Shown here: positions 35,533-47,799 of the stretch, one piece after another | How the letters are laid out: the number at the start of each line of letters is the position of its first letter | Position numbering within the stretch: the stretch's first letter is position 1 | From: Neoconidiobolus thromboides FSU 785 | Lineage: Eukaryota; Entomophthoromycota; Entomophthoromycetes; Entomophthorales; Neoconidiobolaceae | Length of the DNA stretch: 64,000 nucleotides | Direction: 5' to 3' | Assembly: GCA_025603075.1 (NCBI GenBank) | Contig: MU626282.1 | Span: 1 to 64,000 of the forward strand | Program-made: the position numbers and the translations under genes | Notes under the pieces: model-generated | Told to the model about the DNA's origin: nothing | Databases searched by the model: none | The model's input: the letters and a program-made list of their open reading frames with translations, nothing else

Positions 35533-36324
35533 CTATGCTTTTACTTCCAATTTTATAATTTCATTAAAATCAGTAATTGCTTCTAATTCAATATTGGGCA
35601 AATGAATATTATTAGTTAATAAATTTAGTGCTTTTGTATAAGTAATTTCTTTTTTAAATAAAGTAGAGAATAAGTGTTGTTTCATTGAGGTTTCCTGTTC
35701 AATGGATTTAAGGATGGGTGTGAGAAGGGTATCTATAACAAGAGATGAGTAAGTGATTGATTACTTTGTACAATATATATAATGATAATCTGAATCTTAC
35801 TTAAACTATTCATTGAATGTGTTAAAAATAATATTTCATCTTTTAACTTTAAATTGTTTTCTTCAATCTTTTTTAATTGTTGATAAGTTGACTGTATTTT
35901 ATGAAATTGATTTATCTAATTAAAAAATAAAAATCATCATTATGAATAATTAATAAAATGAGTAAATAAATTTACTTGTCTATCAATTACAATTTTAAAA
36001 TCTTTATTGTAAATCAATAGATATTCTTCCTTTAATAAATCTAATTGTTTGATAATTCCACTGCCTTCTCTTTCTGCTTTATTAACTAGATCCAAATGCC
36101 TATAAAATTATCAGTAAATACACTAATATTTATAAATCATACTTATTAATATATTACCAGTTATCAAACTTTATAGTCAACCAACCATTACTTAATTTGA
36201 TTAAATCAGTATTTAATTCCATAAAAAATTCTATATTTTTTTGTATATTTAACAATTCTCGTTTATATTCCGAAATTACTTTGATTTGTTGAATACTCAT
36301 TCTAATCTTGTTTTGTTCGGCCAT
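35533..36324 (-). CDS. coiled-coil protein, not recognised
   Basis: Four exons from ATG at 36324 (MAEQNKIRMSIQQIKVISEY) to TAG at 35533, about 205 aa. Exon 1 ends LSNGWLTIKFDN; exon 2 gives HLDLVNKAEREGSGIIKQLD, then LLKEEYLLIYNKDFKIVI; exon 3 INQFHKIQSTYQQLKKIEEN; exon 4 TLLTPILKSIEQETSMKQHL and onward. Heptad-like Leu/Ile spacing suggests a long helical coiled coil throughout, with no membrane segment or signal. The size and make-up suit a small subunit of a coiled-coil assembly (kinetochore, dynactin or BLOC type), but no family can be named. Splice signals (GTAAT/TAG, GTAAA/TAG) support all joins. Confidence 0.65.
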
Positions 36325-36671
36325 ATCTATGCTCTGTATATTCTATATATTTTATATACTCTATATAATGTCTATTGAATTCTGAAGAAAATCTGAAATT
36401 ATTGAAGCTAATAAAATTTGGCTCAATTATTAATAATAAAAACTTGAATTATTGGTCAGTCTACTCTATTTTACAAATTTGCGTCTGAAATTCTAACCGA
36501 ATTGTTTAATTGGTTAAGTTTAATTTGTTCATCATCTGACAAAGCAAAATTTGGATTCCAATTGAAAACTTACTAAGAAAAGTAAGTTAAATGATAGATT
36601 TAGATAATCAAAATAATCAAAATAATAAATATAAATAAAAGTAATCTTTTGGTCCTTTTTTTGAGACTTCT
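36325..36671. other. divergent intergenic region
   Basis: About 350 bp between the divergent coiled-coil gene and LEU5. Short ATAT-rich runs only; presumably a bidirectional promoter. Confidence 0.6.
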
Positions 36672-38028
36672 TTGTTTACAATTTATAATTCTAAAACTAA
36701 ACTAACAAAAAGAAGAAGCTATAGGATGTTAAAAAATGAAATGGACAAACAGAATTTAAATTATATAGTAAAATCTTTACTTGCTGGTGGTGTGGCTGGC
36801 TGTGCAGGTAATTATATTATATTATATTATATTATATTATATTATATGTATAGCTACAGTAAACTAACGAGCAATATCTAATTATAGCCAAAACTCTTGT
36901 AGCCCCCTTAGATCGTGTTAAGATATTATTTCAAGTATCTAATCCAAAGGTACAAAAACATAGTGGTAAGTAATTATATCTAAATCGTATATAACTTCAA
37001 AAAAGAAAGCATTCGCATTAATAACGATTACTTAATTTAATTTATTAGGTAGTTTTAAAGGAATATTTGGTGCTATGAGTGATATTTATAAATCACATGG
37101 TACTTTTGGTTTATTTCAAGGCCATTCAGCTACTATTTTAAGAGTGTTTCCTTATGCTTCTATTAAATTTATGGCATTTGAACAGTTTAAAGTTGTAAGT
37201 TTATTGTTATGTATTATTGTATTATCTATTTATTATTGTTATTTTATTTTATATTAATTTTTATTGAATATTTACTAATTTTTTATAATTATTATATAGA
37301 TTGTTTATAAATTCAATTATTTTGAAAAAAGTGTATCCCATTTTATAGCGGGTTCATTAGCAGGTAAAAATTTAGTAATTATTGATTTTTAATAAGTTTT
37401 GAAATTAAACTTAAAATGAATAGGTACTACTTCAGTAATATTTACATATCCACTTGATATGATACGAACAAGAATGGCATATGAATTTGATCACCCATTA
37501 AGAATTGGAGAAACAATACGAAAAATTTATAATGAACCATTAACAATAACAACTAAAAATCGGTATTTATTAAATTGTGGTGGTCTTATTAATTTTTATC
37601 GAGGATTTTTACCGACTTTATTAGGTATTGTTCCTTACGCTGGTGTTTCTTTTTGGGCTCATTCTAAATTAACTACTTTCTTTAAAACTAAATTATCAAC
37701 TATTGCAGTTGATCAAACAATATCTAATCAAGACAAAGTTCATTTAAAAGCTTGGGCAGAATTAACTTGTGGTGGATTAGCTGGCGCAATTGCCCAAACT
37801 TGTTCTTATCCTTTAGAAGTTATACGGCGTCGTATGCAAGTAGCTGGAATCGATTCCAAATTTATTAATAGAAAAGGTATTTTTAATACAGCTCAAACCA
37901 TATTAAAAGAAAAAGGTTTAAGAGGTTTCTTTGTTGGTCTTTCAATTGGCTATATTAAAGTAACGCCAATGTTTGCTATCTCTTTCTTTACTTATTCAAA
38001 AATGAAACAATGGCTAAAAATTGATTGA
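36672..38028 (+). CDS. LEU5: mitochondrial CoA carrier Leu5/SLC25A16-SLC25A42 type
   Basis: Five exons giving a three-repeat mitochondrial carrier. The signatures are [10 protein letters not shown] (repeat 1, after [12 protein letters not shown]), [10 protein letters not shown] (repeat 2) and [10 protein letters not shown] (repeat 3). Further matches are [40 protein letters not shown] and [20 protein letters not shown]. The combination [20 protein letters not shown] is typical of the Leu5/SLC25A16/SLC25A42 group that brings coenzyme A into the matrix. The start may be 36672 or the internal Met at 36726; both precede the first helix. Intron 1 contains an ATATT microsatellite at about 36813-36846. 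Confidence 0.92.
36813..36846. repeat. ATATT microsatellite in LEU5 intron 1
   Basis: Seven or so ATATT units sit directly after the donor GTAATT. Confidence 0.9.
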
Positions 38029-38219
38029 GTGAGTAAAAATGAAAAAGTATTAAATTTATAAATTGAAATAAATAATTGTGTTTTTTTATTTGATTTCTAT
38101 TTCGAGTTAGTAATAATAAAGAGTTTACAAAACAATAGAAATTGAATTTAAAATATGAAATTTATATAAAAAAGTGAGATGGGAAAATTGATTGAAAAAA
38201 AGATCTAGAACGTTAAAGC

Positions 38220-39321
38220 TTATTGAAAAGCAACACCAAATTTAGTTACTTGGACACTACCACCACCTGAAGCAAAACCAGTACCATCGTGAGTTAAATA
38301 AATTAAATCATCAAAGGTACATTTAATACCACATTTACTACATTGATTATGAGGTGCAATAAATTTAGTAGTACAATTATTACAAAATACATGACCACAT
38401 GGACTTAATAAAATAGGTTTCATACTATTATTCAATTGTTTAATACAATTAGGGCATTCACTTTCATCACTTTCACTTGTTTGTAATTGTACCTTAATCA
38501 TTTTTTTTAATCTAAAACAATAAAAGTAAAGTTATATTATGTTCTACACAAATAATAAATAAAATAGCCTTACGTAATACTATGTAATTCTCCTGCAGTA
38601 CAATGTGTCAATTTCAAATTTTTAGGTGCTTCAATTAATTTACTATCCATATTTGGAGTCATTGAAGGTATCCAAAAAGCGGGTAATTTAGAATCTTCAT
38701 ACCCAATACCTAATTTTCTACTTTCAACTTTAACACTTTTAGGTACTTCATCCATATCATCCAAATTTCTTTTATTATTGCTTGATTGTACTCCTTTAAT
38801 ACTAGTTGTTTCTTTTTGTGTTTTTTCAAAAGCTTCAATCTTTTCTTGTTCAATTTGTAATTGTTTTGACGCTTCTTTTTTCTAATTCAATTTATTGAGA
38901 TTAATTTAAATTAGTAAATTAATATTAGAAATTACTTGTTTTTCTGCTTCTTGTTTTTCTGCTAATTTAGATTGTTTTAATAAATTAGCTCTCTGCGTAA
39001 CTATACTTTCAACTACACATTCTTTGCATGCTATATGCCCTTTGGAACTAAAATCAATCATTAGTTTTCATCTTGGATGTAAGTTTTAAATTCTTTAATC
39101 TTACCAGCTCAATGGCATCCTTGCTTTTTGTAAACATAGATAACAGTGATCAAATTTTCTCAATGAATCTTTACCTAAACGTTGCTAATCAAAGAAATTA
39201 GTATTTTTATTGAAATAAAAGCAAATTCAACACATACTTTTTTTGATCCATAATTTGTTTTACTCTTTTCGGAATAAGTGAAGTGTCCTAATGCTGTATT
39301 GTTTTTACTATGACGTGCCAT
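38220..39321 (-). CDS. NOSIP-family RING/U-box protein
   Basis: About five exons from ATG at 39321: MARHSKNNTALGHFTYSEKS, then QRLGKDSLRKFDHCYLCLQK, CKECVVESIVTQRANLLKQS and a Lys/Glu/Gln-rich helical region. The exon at 38570-38764 follows (SKLPAFWIPSMTPNMDSKLI), and the final exon has CPNC, CGHVFCNNC and CSKCG cysteine pairs and ends GTGFASGGGSVQVTKFGVAFQ. Human NOSIP has the same order: MTRHGKN start, FWIPSLTP, and GGTGFA end. Family members are U-box E3 ligases and late spliceosome-associated proteins; nitric oxide synthase binding applies only to animals. Here the C-terminal half keeps more Cys pairs than the human protein, so zinc may be retained. Confidence 0.88.
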
Positions 39322-40143
39322 TGTAATTCAATATTAAAAAAGAAATCGATTTAAATTTTGGTTTGGACATTAATCTGATTTAATCCTTTTTGATTGAATC
39401 AAAAATTCACTTAATTTCAAGTTTTTCATTTCAGTGATTTCAATTTAGTCCCAATTTTAATATTAAACTCTTCACTTTCTCATTTCGATTTTACTTCAAA
39501 ATCCAAGGAATCAAAATATTGAAAGAAATCCAACTTTAATATATATACATGAAACAGTTTTGTAATGTCATTGCTTTTTTTATTTTTTAAGTATAATTGA
39601 GTAGAAAAGATACTAAGAAATTTCTTCAAAAAAATCATCATAATATTGATAAGAAATGCCTCTCAGGTATGGTTGGTCAGCTTGTAACTTTTTCAGAGAA
39701 TGAAATTAAAAAGACAATGATCGAATGATAATTTATTCAACTTGAAATCTAGTTGTTATGATTTGCTCCATTGATGCTCTAATTGATAATAAGTCTAGAG
39801 TTCAATCTCTATTAAAAGTATTTCCTTTTTTTATTGTTTATTTTTATCAAATGCTAGGTTTAAATTAAAGTTTTTTAATAAAGCATAACGCAAAGTTATT
39901 GAAAAACTATCAAAACTATTTTTTATAAATTACTAGTAATTAAAGATTAGAAATTGTTAAAATTTTATACAAATTGTTATTTTTATACAAAATAGTTGAC
40001 ATTCTAGTAAAATTAGTGCAACTTTATTACCTAATCAAGTAAATTAATTTTATTCGCTGGTTCTAATTTGAATTTCGTAGTTTAGTAATTTATGCTTAGT
40101 CATTCAAAGTAAAGTTCAAACTTTTAATTTTTTAATTTTAAAA
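39322..40143. other. divergent intergenic region NOSIP/UBX gene
   Basis: 820 bp with one decayed fold-back element (39541-39645), the only member of that family found inside the 28-48 kb gene-dense block. No gene otherwise. Confidence 0.6.
39541..39645 (-). mobile_element. fold-back MITE, decayed copy 11
   Basis: It retains TTGTAATGTCATTGCTTTTT, the TTTTTTAAGTATAATTGAGT core and a right end ATCATCATAAT. Both TIRs are eroded. Minus orientation. Confidence 0.55.
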
Positions 40144-41845
40144 ATGTCTACTACATTAACAATAACCTTTCCAAACCCCAATGGCATTGGTATTAAAAAT
40201 CATCTATTTAAAGGAGGCCCAGGTACTTTATTAGCTCAGATAATAGAAGATGTTTGTAATAAATATCAATTGGGTGAACCGGATGGTTTTGCTTTAGAGT
40301 AAGTTAAAATTAGCTATATCTATTTTAATTAATTATTACTTTTAGATATAACAAAAAAATTTTAGACTCTTCTTTATCATTAAGGTTCTCAAATTTAAAA
40401 ACAAATTCAAAATTAAACCTTGTCAAAGTAGCTTCAAAAAAGAAAAGTAAGTTTATTACAAATATTGAAATTCGTTTAAATTTATATTCTATTTAGATGG
40501 CAATTCATTTGTAGAAATAGCATTACAGTGGGATAGTAATCGATTTATTGAAAAATTTAGAACCAGTACTACTTTATTAGATATGTTAAATCAATTCGAT
40601 AAAAAATACAATAAGTAAATATAGTTGTAAATTTAATTATATATTTTAATAATTTTTTTTAGTGATTCAGAATCAAATTTATTACAATGTGATGATCAAG
40701 GAAATTGGCTATCTCCCTCATGTCATATCTTAAATAGGGTTGTTTTTGGTCTTAAAGATTTATCTACTACAACTTTTCAAAGTTTAGGTCTTCAAAATGG
40801 TAACGCTTTAGTCCGTTTGACTTTTAAAAATAGCTTGGATAATATACAATTAGTCAAAGAAAAATTGAATGAAATTGATAATATGAATAGTCGAGGCGTA
40901 AATACCGAAAATACTTTAAATGATTTTAAATTAAAGCCTGAAATTAAGCCTGGAATGAACTTACTTGCTGATAAAAAAGAAAATGTATTAGTTAATCAAA
41001 TAATCGAAAGTAATATTCAACAAGGGAATGTAGCACTTAAAGCAGAGCATATTGAAAATAATGTTCAATCAAATCAAACAGCTGATAACTTTGGTGCTAA
41101 TGATAAAGGTAGAGATACTCATGTTTACCTTGCTCCGCCTAAAGGGTTACCCTATTCTAATCAAATACAGTTACCTGACTCAGCATTCGAATTAAGTCCA
41201 ACCGAGTTAAAATTGATGGTATCTCAACAACAAAATTCTACAAAGAAGATAATAGAAGGAGCACCATTGATGACAAAAGCTATGAGATCACAAGAAGAAC
41301 AAAAGAGAAGAGCCAAATACCCAAAGACTATTATAAGGATACGTTTACCTGATGGCGTTATTTTACAATTTACCTTTGGATCAGAAGAGTCATTTAAAGA
41401 ATTAATCAAAGAAATACAAAATTGTTTTATGGATGCTACCGCACCTTTTTACTTAATTCAATCCCCACCTTTAAAAAAGTTTAATAATTTAGAAAATAGT
41501 TCGTTCTATGATTTAAATTTATTCCCTGCTTCTCTTTTACATCTTAAATTTAATGACGCTAAATTTGGTACCATATCTTCTATCTTTTTAAACCAAGATA
41601 TTTTAAGTTTGGCCCAACCTTTACCTGAGTTACAGAATATTTCTGAGACTCTCAAAGCACCTCACACCTCCTTACAGAACAGTTCTAGTGCAGTAACGTC
41701 CATTTCTAATACTACGGACTATCTATCTTCAACTTCAACTCCAACTCCAGCTCGAACTCAGGATAAAGTAGAAGAAAAAGCTAAGCCTAATGATACAAAA
41801 TCTAAAATCTCAAAATGGATTAGGTTAAGTAAGCCTACTAATTAA
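40144..41845 (+). CDS. UBX-domain protein of the TUG/ASPSCR1 (UBX4) type
   Basis: Four exons starting MSTTLTITFPNPNGIGIKNH. The N-terminal part (TLLAQIIEDVCNKYQL, GFALEYNKKILDSSLSLRFS) has the TUG ubiquitin-like fold. A second ubiquitin-like stretch follows (EIALQWDSNRFIEKFRTSTT), where the TUG family keeps its RBD-like UBL2. The last exon (to 41845) adds a long polar linker and a UBX domain at KTIIRIRLPDGVILQFTFGS, with FYLIQSPPLKK in place of the usual FPR loop. The C-tail is Ser/Thr-rich. TUG/UBX4 proteins bind and disassemble the AAA ATPase p97/Cdc48. The altered FPR loop means Cdc48 binding should be tested rather than assumed. Confidence 0.85.
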
Positions 41846-41924
41846 ATAGTTTATTTTTAGCTATTTTATTTTTATTTTTTATTTTCTTTAAAATGGTTAT
41901 AAAATATATTCAAGAAACAACTTT

Positions 41925-43085
41925 TTATTTAAGTTCATCCAAAGCTACTTTTAAATTAAATTCTTGTTGTCCATCGACTTTAACTAAAGCTCCTTTTTCA
42001 GTAATAATGGAAGAAATTAAATTAGCTGGAGTAACATCAAAAGCAGGGTTCCAAACATTAATTTTTTTATGACCAACTTGTACATCTACCAATTGGTTAT
42101 TTTTATCTAACCCAGATACTCGAGTCAACTCATCACTCTTTCTTTCTTCAATAGGAATATCCTTACCACTTAATGTATTCAAATCAATCGATGTGGTTGG
42201 AGCAGCTACAATAAACGGTATGTTGAAGTGTTTTGCAAGGATAGCCAACTGATAAGTACCAATCTTATTTGCAGTATCTCCATTATGTGCTACTCTATCT
42301 GCTCCTACAATAATAGCATCTACTTTAGAACCAGAAATTAAAAAGGCTGCCATACTATCTGTAATTAATGTGGAAGGCATATTTTCATAAGTTAATTCGT
42401 AAGCAGTTAATCTGCTTCCTTGATTATAAGGACGTGTTTCAGTACAATAAGCATGTCCCAATCTATTCTTTCCATGTAAACTACGTATGACTCCTAAAGC
42501 AGTACCATAACCAGCAGTAGCTAAAGACCCAGTATTACAATGGGTTAATACATTGATCTTTTCTTTATTTGGGTAATATTTTGACAACCAAGTTAAACCT
42601 GCTTCACCAATAGCCATATTATCTTTAACATCATTGACTAACATATCTTCAGCTGCATTTGTATAAGTTTCAATGATCTTGGAAGCAGTTTCATTTTCTA
42701 AATCTTTAACTAAGTTCCACAACTTTTCAGCAGCATCAAATAAATTGACTGCAGTTGGCCGAGAAGTCTTCAAATATTCTAAAGACTCATGAATAAAAGT
42801 GATAGCATCTTTAGCGCTTCTAAAATCTGAACTTCTTTTATGTAACTCGACTGCTAAAGTTAAAGCAGCAACTATGGCAATGGCTGGTGCGCCACGTACC
42901 TATATTTTTTAAAATCGAATGAGATTTGAATTTTCATAAATTACCTTCATACTTCTAATTACATGATGACCATCTTGGTTGGTTTTAACTTCCTCATAGA
43001 CAGTTGTATGTGGTAATAACAACTGATCCAATACCTTCAATTCTCCCCTTTTATAGTCAATAGCTTTTAAGGTTGCTTCGCTCAT
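41925..43085 (-). CDS. MRI1: methylthioribose-1-phosphate isomerase
   Basis: Two exons with a 55-bp intron (43085 to about 42943; about 42898-41925). The protein is about 370 aa. It starts [20 protein letters not shown] and crosses the splice as [18 protein letters not shown]. The catalytic Cys lies in [20 protein letters not shown] and the acid Asp in [20 protein letters not shown]. The phosphate/substrate site includes [18 protein letters not shown]. It isomerises 5-methylthioribose 1-phosphate to methylthioribulose 1-phosphate in the cytosolic methionine salvage pathway. It is related to eIF2B alpha/beta/delta, but the catalytic Cys and Asp identify it as the isomerase. Confidence 0.95.
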
Positions 43086-44088
43086 TAAAAATAGTTGTTT
43101 CAATTTGTTTTTCGAAAATTTAAAGCATGCTAAAGTTAATCCAATCAAATTTTCATATAGTATTGTGTATTTTTTTTATTACTATTATTTTATATATTAA
43201 AACAAATATAATTTGTTCCAAAAATTAAGGCTATCAAAATCGATAGGTCCTTTGAACATTTTTTAAAACTAATGTTTTTATAAATGTTGATACTGGGTTA
43301 TTGGCAACTTGTACTCAGTAGTTACTTCATTATACAAGGTAACAACCTCAGACAGAGACGGTAAAGAAAAATTTAGTCTAAATTTTGTTCCTTTTATAGT
43401 TTCAATTTTGGAGATTATAAAAAAATCCTCAAATCATCTCAGAGTTCATAAATTTAGCCTATGAAATTGAGCATAATTTATAAAGTGATGATTTTGATTT
43501 ACCTTATTTAACTCGAATTTTCTTGATTTTTTTAGTACTATGCACATAACTACTTTGAAATGATAAAGTTCTTATGCATATAATAAGGCTCACTTGTGAA
43601 GCATTGATGTAGCAATATGGTTTATAAATAAAATAAAATAAATTTTATATTAGTTCATTCCAAATAGATATCAAAAAATAAACATATCATTTTCTAATAC
43701 TATATAGTATCATTTATGATGAAATCGAATATGAATTATATATCTAATATATAATACTATATCATTAGTTACAATATTAGAAAACAAATACATACATAAA
43801 AATGATGTTGATTATACAAAATCTTTTTATTTGGTTTGACAATTATTTATTTATTTTTTTGTGCTAAATTAGTAGATTGTAGCAGATAAAAGCAAATTTA
43901 TTAGAAAATGTATTAAAAAATAATTTAAAATGCACTCGCAATTCAACTATGATTAAATAATGCTTAAACATAATGTTGTTACTAAGGTTACTTTTGAACA
44001 TATCTGGCATTATTTGGATTAGCAGGATATTGCAGAAACATATTAAAAGTATGATTGATGAGCCATTCTTAACTGTCTTTGATAGCTA
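43086..44088. other. intergenic interval, no gene seen
   Basis: 1 kb between two minus-strand genes. AT-rich, without a recognisable repeat-family member or open frame. Confidence 0.55.
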
Positions 44089-47000
44089 TTAAAAATTTGT
44101 TAACTTTTCTTCGCGCTTTCCTTCTTTTTCGTTATTTTTAAATTTACTATACTCAACTGTAAGGTTATCAATCAACTCTAAAATATCTTTTCTTTTGATA
44201 GAAGACGGTATCAATCCACTCCATGCGTCATCATCATGGTGATTTAAAGTAATATTTTCATATTTTTCTGGGTTACTTAAAAACAGCCTTACATATTCCA
44301 AAAGGTATACTCCACAATCATAAAAGTTTTTTTGCAATGGTACTTTTGGTATAACTTCTTTTTTGAATAACCATGGGAGCACTGTATCTAGCTCATAATT
44401 CAATCTATCTTTTGCTTGTCTTGCTATGTACTCCCTAAGTATTTTTTTTGCTTCTAACTGTTTACCACCTAATGAGTCAAAAACTGCTAACCATGGAGGG
44501 CTTATTTTTTCGATTTCCTCGTTCCTTTCTTCTTCTTTTTTAATATTGTGAGTTTTTAGTATATCCTCTATTTTGTTGTATTTCTTTCTCTCAAACTTCT
44601 CAATGTCTTTTACGGTTTCAAATGCTACTTTCTTCAGTGGATGCTCTCTCTCTAAAGCTATTATATCTGCATTGATAAGTGTATCTAAGTCATTTTCCAA
44701 TTTATTAAGACAGTCAGCCTGCTTTACTATTAAATTCTCAGCTAAATTGTCTTCATTACTACTCTCATCACCAGAAACGCTTTGCGCTTCATTTAAAGCC
44801 TCCTGAAGCCTATCTCTTAGTTTCGATTTCTCGTCTATAAAGTTGTTAGATGAATCTAGTATCTTATCCTCAATTTTGCTCTCTTCATCATAGTTAAAAT
44901 AGGGAAACTCACCTGAGTCGGAAGATAATATGTTGTCATTTGGGTCTATTGATTCAACTTTGCTTTCGCTTTCCGAATTGAGCGCACCGTTAGGGGATGA
45001 TTCAAGCTTTCTAATAGCTTCTGAGTCACGAGACTTTTGAAATATATTACTCTTTTCTTCTATAATAATTTCTAAATTATTGCTATGATCATTTTTTTGA
45101 ATTCTAAATGCTTTACTAAAATCACTTTCTTTTGATTTGTTTAAAATATCAAGAGATGAATTTGACTCAACTTTTTTGGTTCCAATATCACTATGCTTAT
45201 TACTGTCTAGTTGTGCTAATATCGATCGGATATATGATCCACCAGGGGGTTTTAAATTCGAAGAGAGTCTTGGTATAAATCCATCCTTCGTTTCAGAATT
45301 TGTCGCCTGGATGTCAATCTCTTTTCTATTAATAAGCTCATGGTACTCTTCAAATCGATCAAGCCCCCCAATAATTACAATATACCAATGGAAATTTTCA
45401 TTAATTGGTATAAATAGATATTTACTTTTAAAAAAGTCAATTTTTCTCCCCCATTTTTTAACACTGTTAAATGCTTCATCTGGATTGTTTGGGAATAACG
45501 ATAACTTTCCATATAAGAATGAAGATAAACTATGAACATGGTCTTTCAAATCGGGGCGGTACTTTTCAAATTGATTTAAAATATATCTTAAATAAAACTC
45601 AATAACATTATCATTTAGAAATGTATTTGGTCTTAATAGTCGTTGATCTTCTGTATAGATACTGACTTGATTATGCCCTTTAAATGGATACACAAAATGT
45701 AACTTGTTTTTAGGTTTCTTTTTATCAGTATTTACAATTGGGTCTGGATCTAAATCTACAATATCGTTACATTGATTTCTTCGAAGGCCATAGCTCCGTG
45801 TAATACTGGAAAAGGTTGTATTCATCTTATCTTTTAAAAACGGTCCACTATTTTGTAGTATTTTATCGGTTGTTGGAAGTTCATCATCTGATTTACTGTT
45901 ATTTTTCCTGGAAAGGTAATCATCGTTTGGACTCAGAGGACTTGATTCTTTGCTTAATTCAGGATACTTATGACTCGTAGATTTGCTAATACCAGGATTG
46001 AGGATATTTTTAATTGCCTCACTAATATCACTATAATTTCTTAGTTTATTAATACCATAGTTCTCAATAGATACTCCGAAATTTAAAACGACTTTTTCAA
46101 TGCCCTTTAAAAAACTCATCATATCTTTATAACTAGAAAAAATCAATCCAACGTTTATTTTATCTAATAATGAATACTAAATTTATTATATTTTTAGTTA
46201 TAAAAAAATATTTACTTTCATCTTTAATCTTAATAATGTTCTCTGTATAACAGATTTTAATCACCAAATCCCCTTCAATAGCCATAAAATTTACCTCTGT
46301 CAGCTCCCTCTTAGGCTCATTATTAAGTGATTCGTTTTCAAAACTAACTACTTTTAAGATCGGAAGCACCATATTTTCTTTCAGAACTAAAACTGAATAC
46401 ATTATCCAATGATTTTTGCTATCGATCTCCGTTCTATGGCTCTCATTAGAAATAATTACACCTTTAAGTTTATGTTCAGTATTATCAGGTTTGGTAGAAT
46501 CGAAAGGTTCAGTTATCTTTTGATAGATTTTATTCAAATCTGTAGCTGAGTCTGGCCCTAGTATTTCTTTGTTATATTCTTGTTTATTGGTATAGATTTT
46601 GTTTTGATTTATTAATGAAGGTTTTGTTTTTGGTTTAGCAGCATTTACATAATGAGAATTAGCATCCTTTAAACCATTTAATATTAATATATTCAATGAA
46701 AAATATTGATTACTCTATTACGCATTTGTGAACTACTGCTGAATTTACTAGGAGATACATGTGATCTTCCACTAAACTTTGCTCTGAGCTTTCCTATTTT
46801 GTTGTAAATATTTGAGCATACTTCAAATTTTATTTTAACACATCTTACCCTCAGGAGATTTAGAAAGGCTCTTTGAGTTATTAAATTCTTTAAGTAATTT
46901 GTTGTAATCTTCCAAATTACTTATTCTGCTACTGCTTTCGTTTATAGATAGCTTTTAAATGGTTAGATAAGCACTTCTAATTATTTTGTTGAGATTTTAC

Positions 47001-47799
47001 CTCTGGGATTGGCTTTGATGAAACTTCAGTTCCTAGTGGGTTAGTACCCCTTATCAATCCACTAATATTGGTTGAGTATCCATTTCTATGGTGAGATGTA
47101 TTTGCTCTTTTTAAATGTCCCATTTGTTTCTGAGGGGCCTAAAAACATAAATTAGAAAATATTATAGAAATTAATGTTTTTTATATCAACAATTCAAAAC
47201 CAATTCAAAATATTTAATCATATAAACTTGTAATTGATCAAATATATAATCAATTTTATTATTTCCAGCTAAAATTCGAATTAGTAATAATTTATGTAAT
47301 TAGCACTTACCCTTGAGCAAGTAGGCATGTCAATTGGATTTCCTCTTGGTTTGTTATTTACAACTACTTTTGAAACCGGTAGATTTGTAAAACCTCTCAT
47401 TGGGTTAAATTTGGGCGTATTCTTGATTTTTTCAATAGCACTAACTGCTTTATCTTCATTTAGATTTACATCAGAAAGCCTTCTTTTCCCTCTTAAATGA
47501 CTCCCAGTAATATCCTGTCTTTGAAACTTTAAATATTATCCTTCATATTTATAAAATCAGTTACTCTTCTAATAAAGATTCTTGAAACAAAATTTCATTC
47601 TTTATTTCATTTCCAACATGTGTAGAATTGGATTCTTGCATACGTGAATTATTATTATTTAATCTTCCTGACCTTGACCTAGGACTCTTTTTATTAAAAT
47701 ATATTAAAATTCCACGATAAAGCATAAAATATTTTTTAAACTTACATTTAACAATTGAATATCTTCCTCTTCGTCACTTATTGGAAAAATTCCACTCAT
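44089..47799 (-). CDS. SUMO protease, Ulp2/SENP6-SENP7 type
   Basis: About eight exons. Exon 1 starts at 47799 (MSGIFPISDEEEDIQLLN). Intermediate short exons encode Ser/Asn-rich linkers (SPRSRSGRLNNNNS, RRLSDVNLNEDKAV, TSHHRNGYSTNISGLIRGTN). Then comes the exon at 46216 to about 46678 and a long last exon (46162-44089). Counting from the first Met of the last exon, the C48 core begins at FVYPFKGHNQV (150-160) with LRPNTFLNDNVIEFYLRYIL. The triad is His253 (NFHWYIVII), Asp557 (LAVFDSLGG), Cys611 (YDCGVY), with Gln605. A charged insertion of about 285 residues separates His and Asp, the hallmark of the SENP6/7/Ulp2 branch that trims SUMO chains. SUMO-interaction-like hydrophobic/acidic patches (for example DIVDLDPDP) precede the core. 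Confidence 0.88.

Noticed and set aside
39760-39815. Hairpin AGAG-TTCAAT-CTCT resembling a tRNA T arm with a B-box-like core
   Set aside because: No matching acceptor stem, D arm or anticodon arm could be drawn around it.
44573-45535. Plus-strand frames of 77 and 132 codons within the SUMO protease gene
   Set aside because: Antisense to the conserved catalytic exon; hydrophobic composition arises from the complement of Lys/Glu-rich codons.
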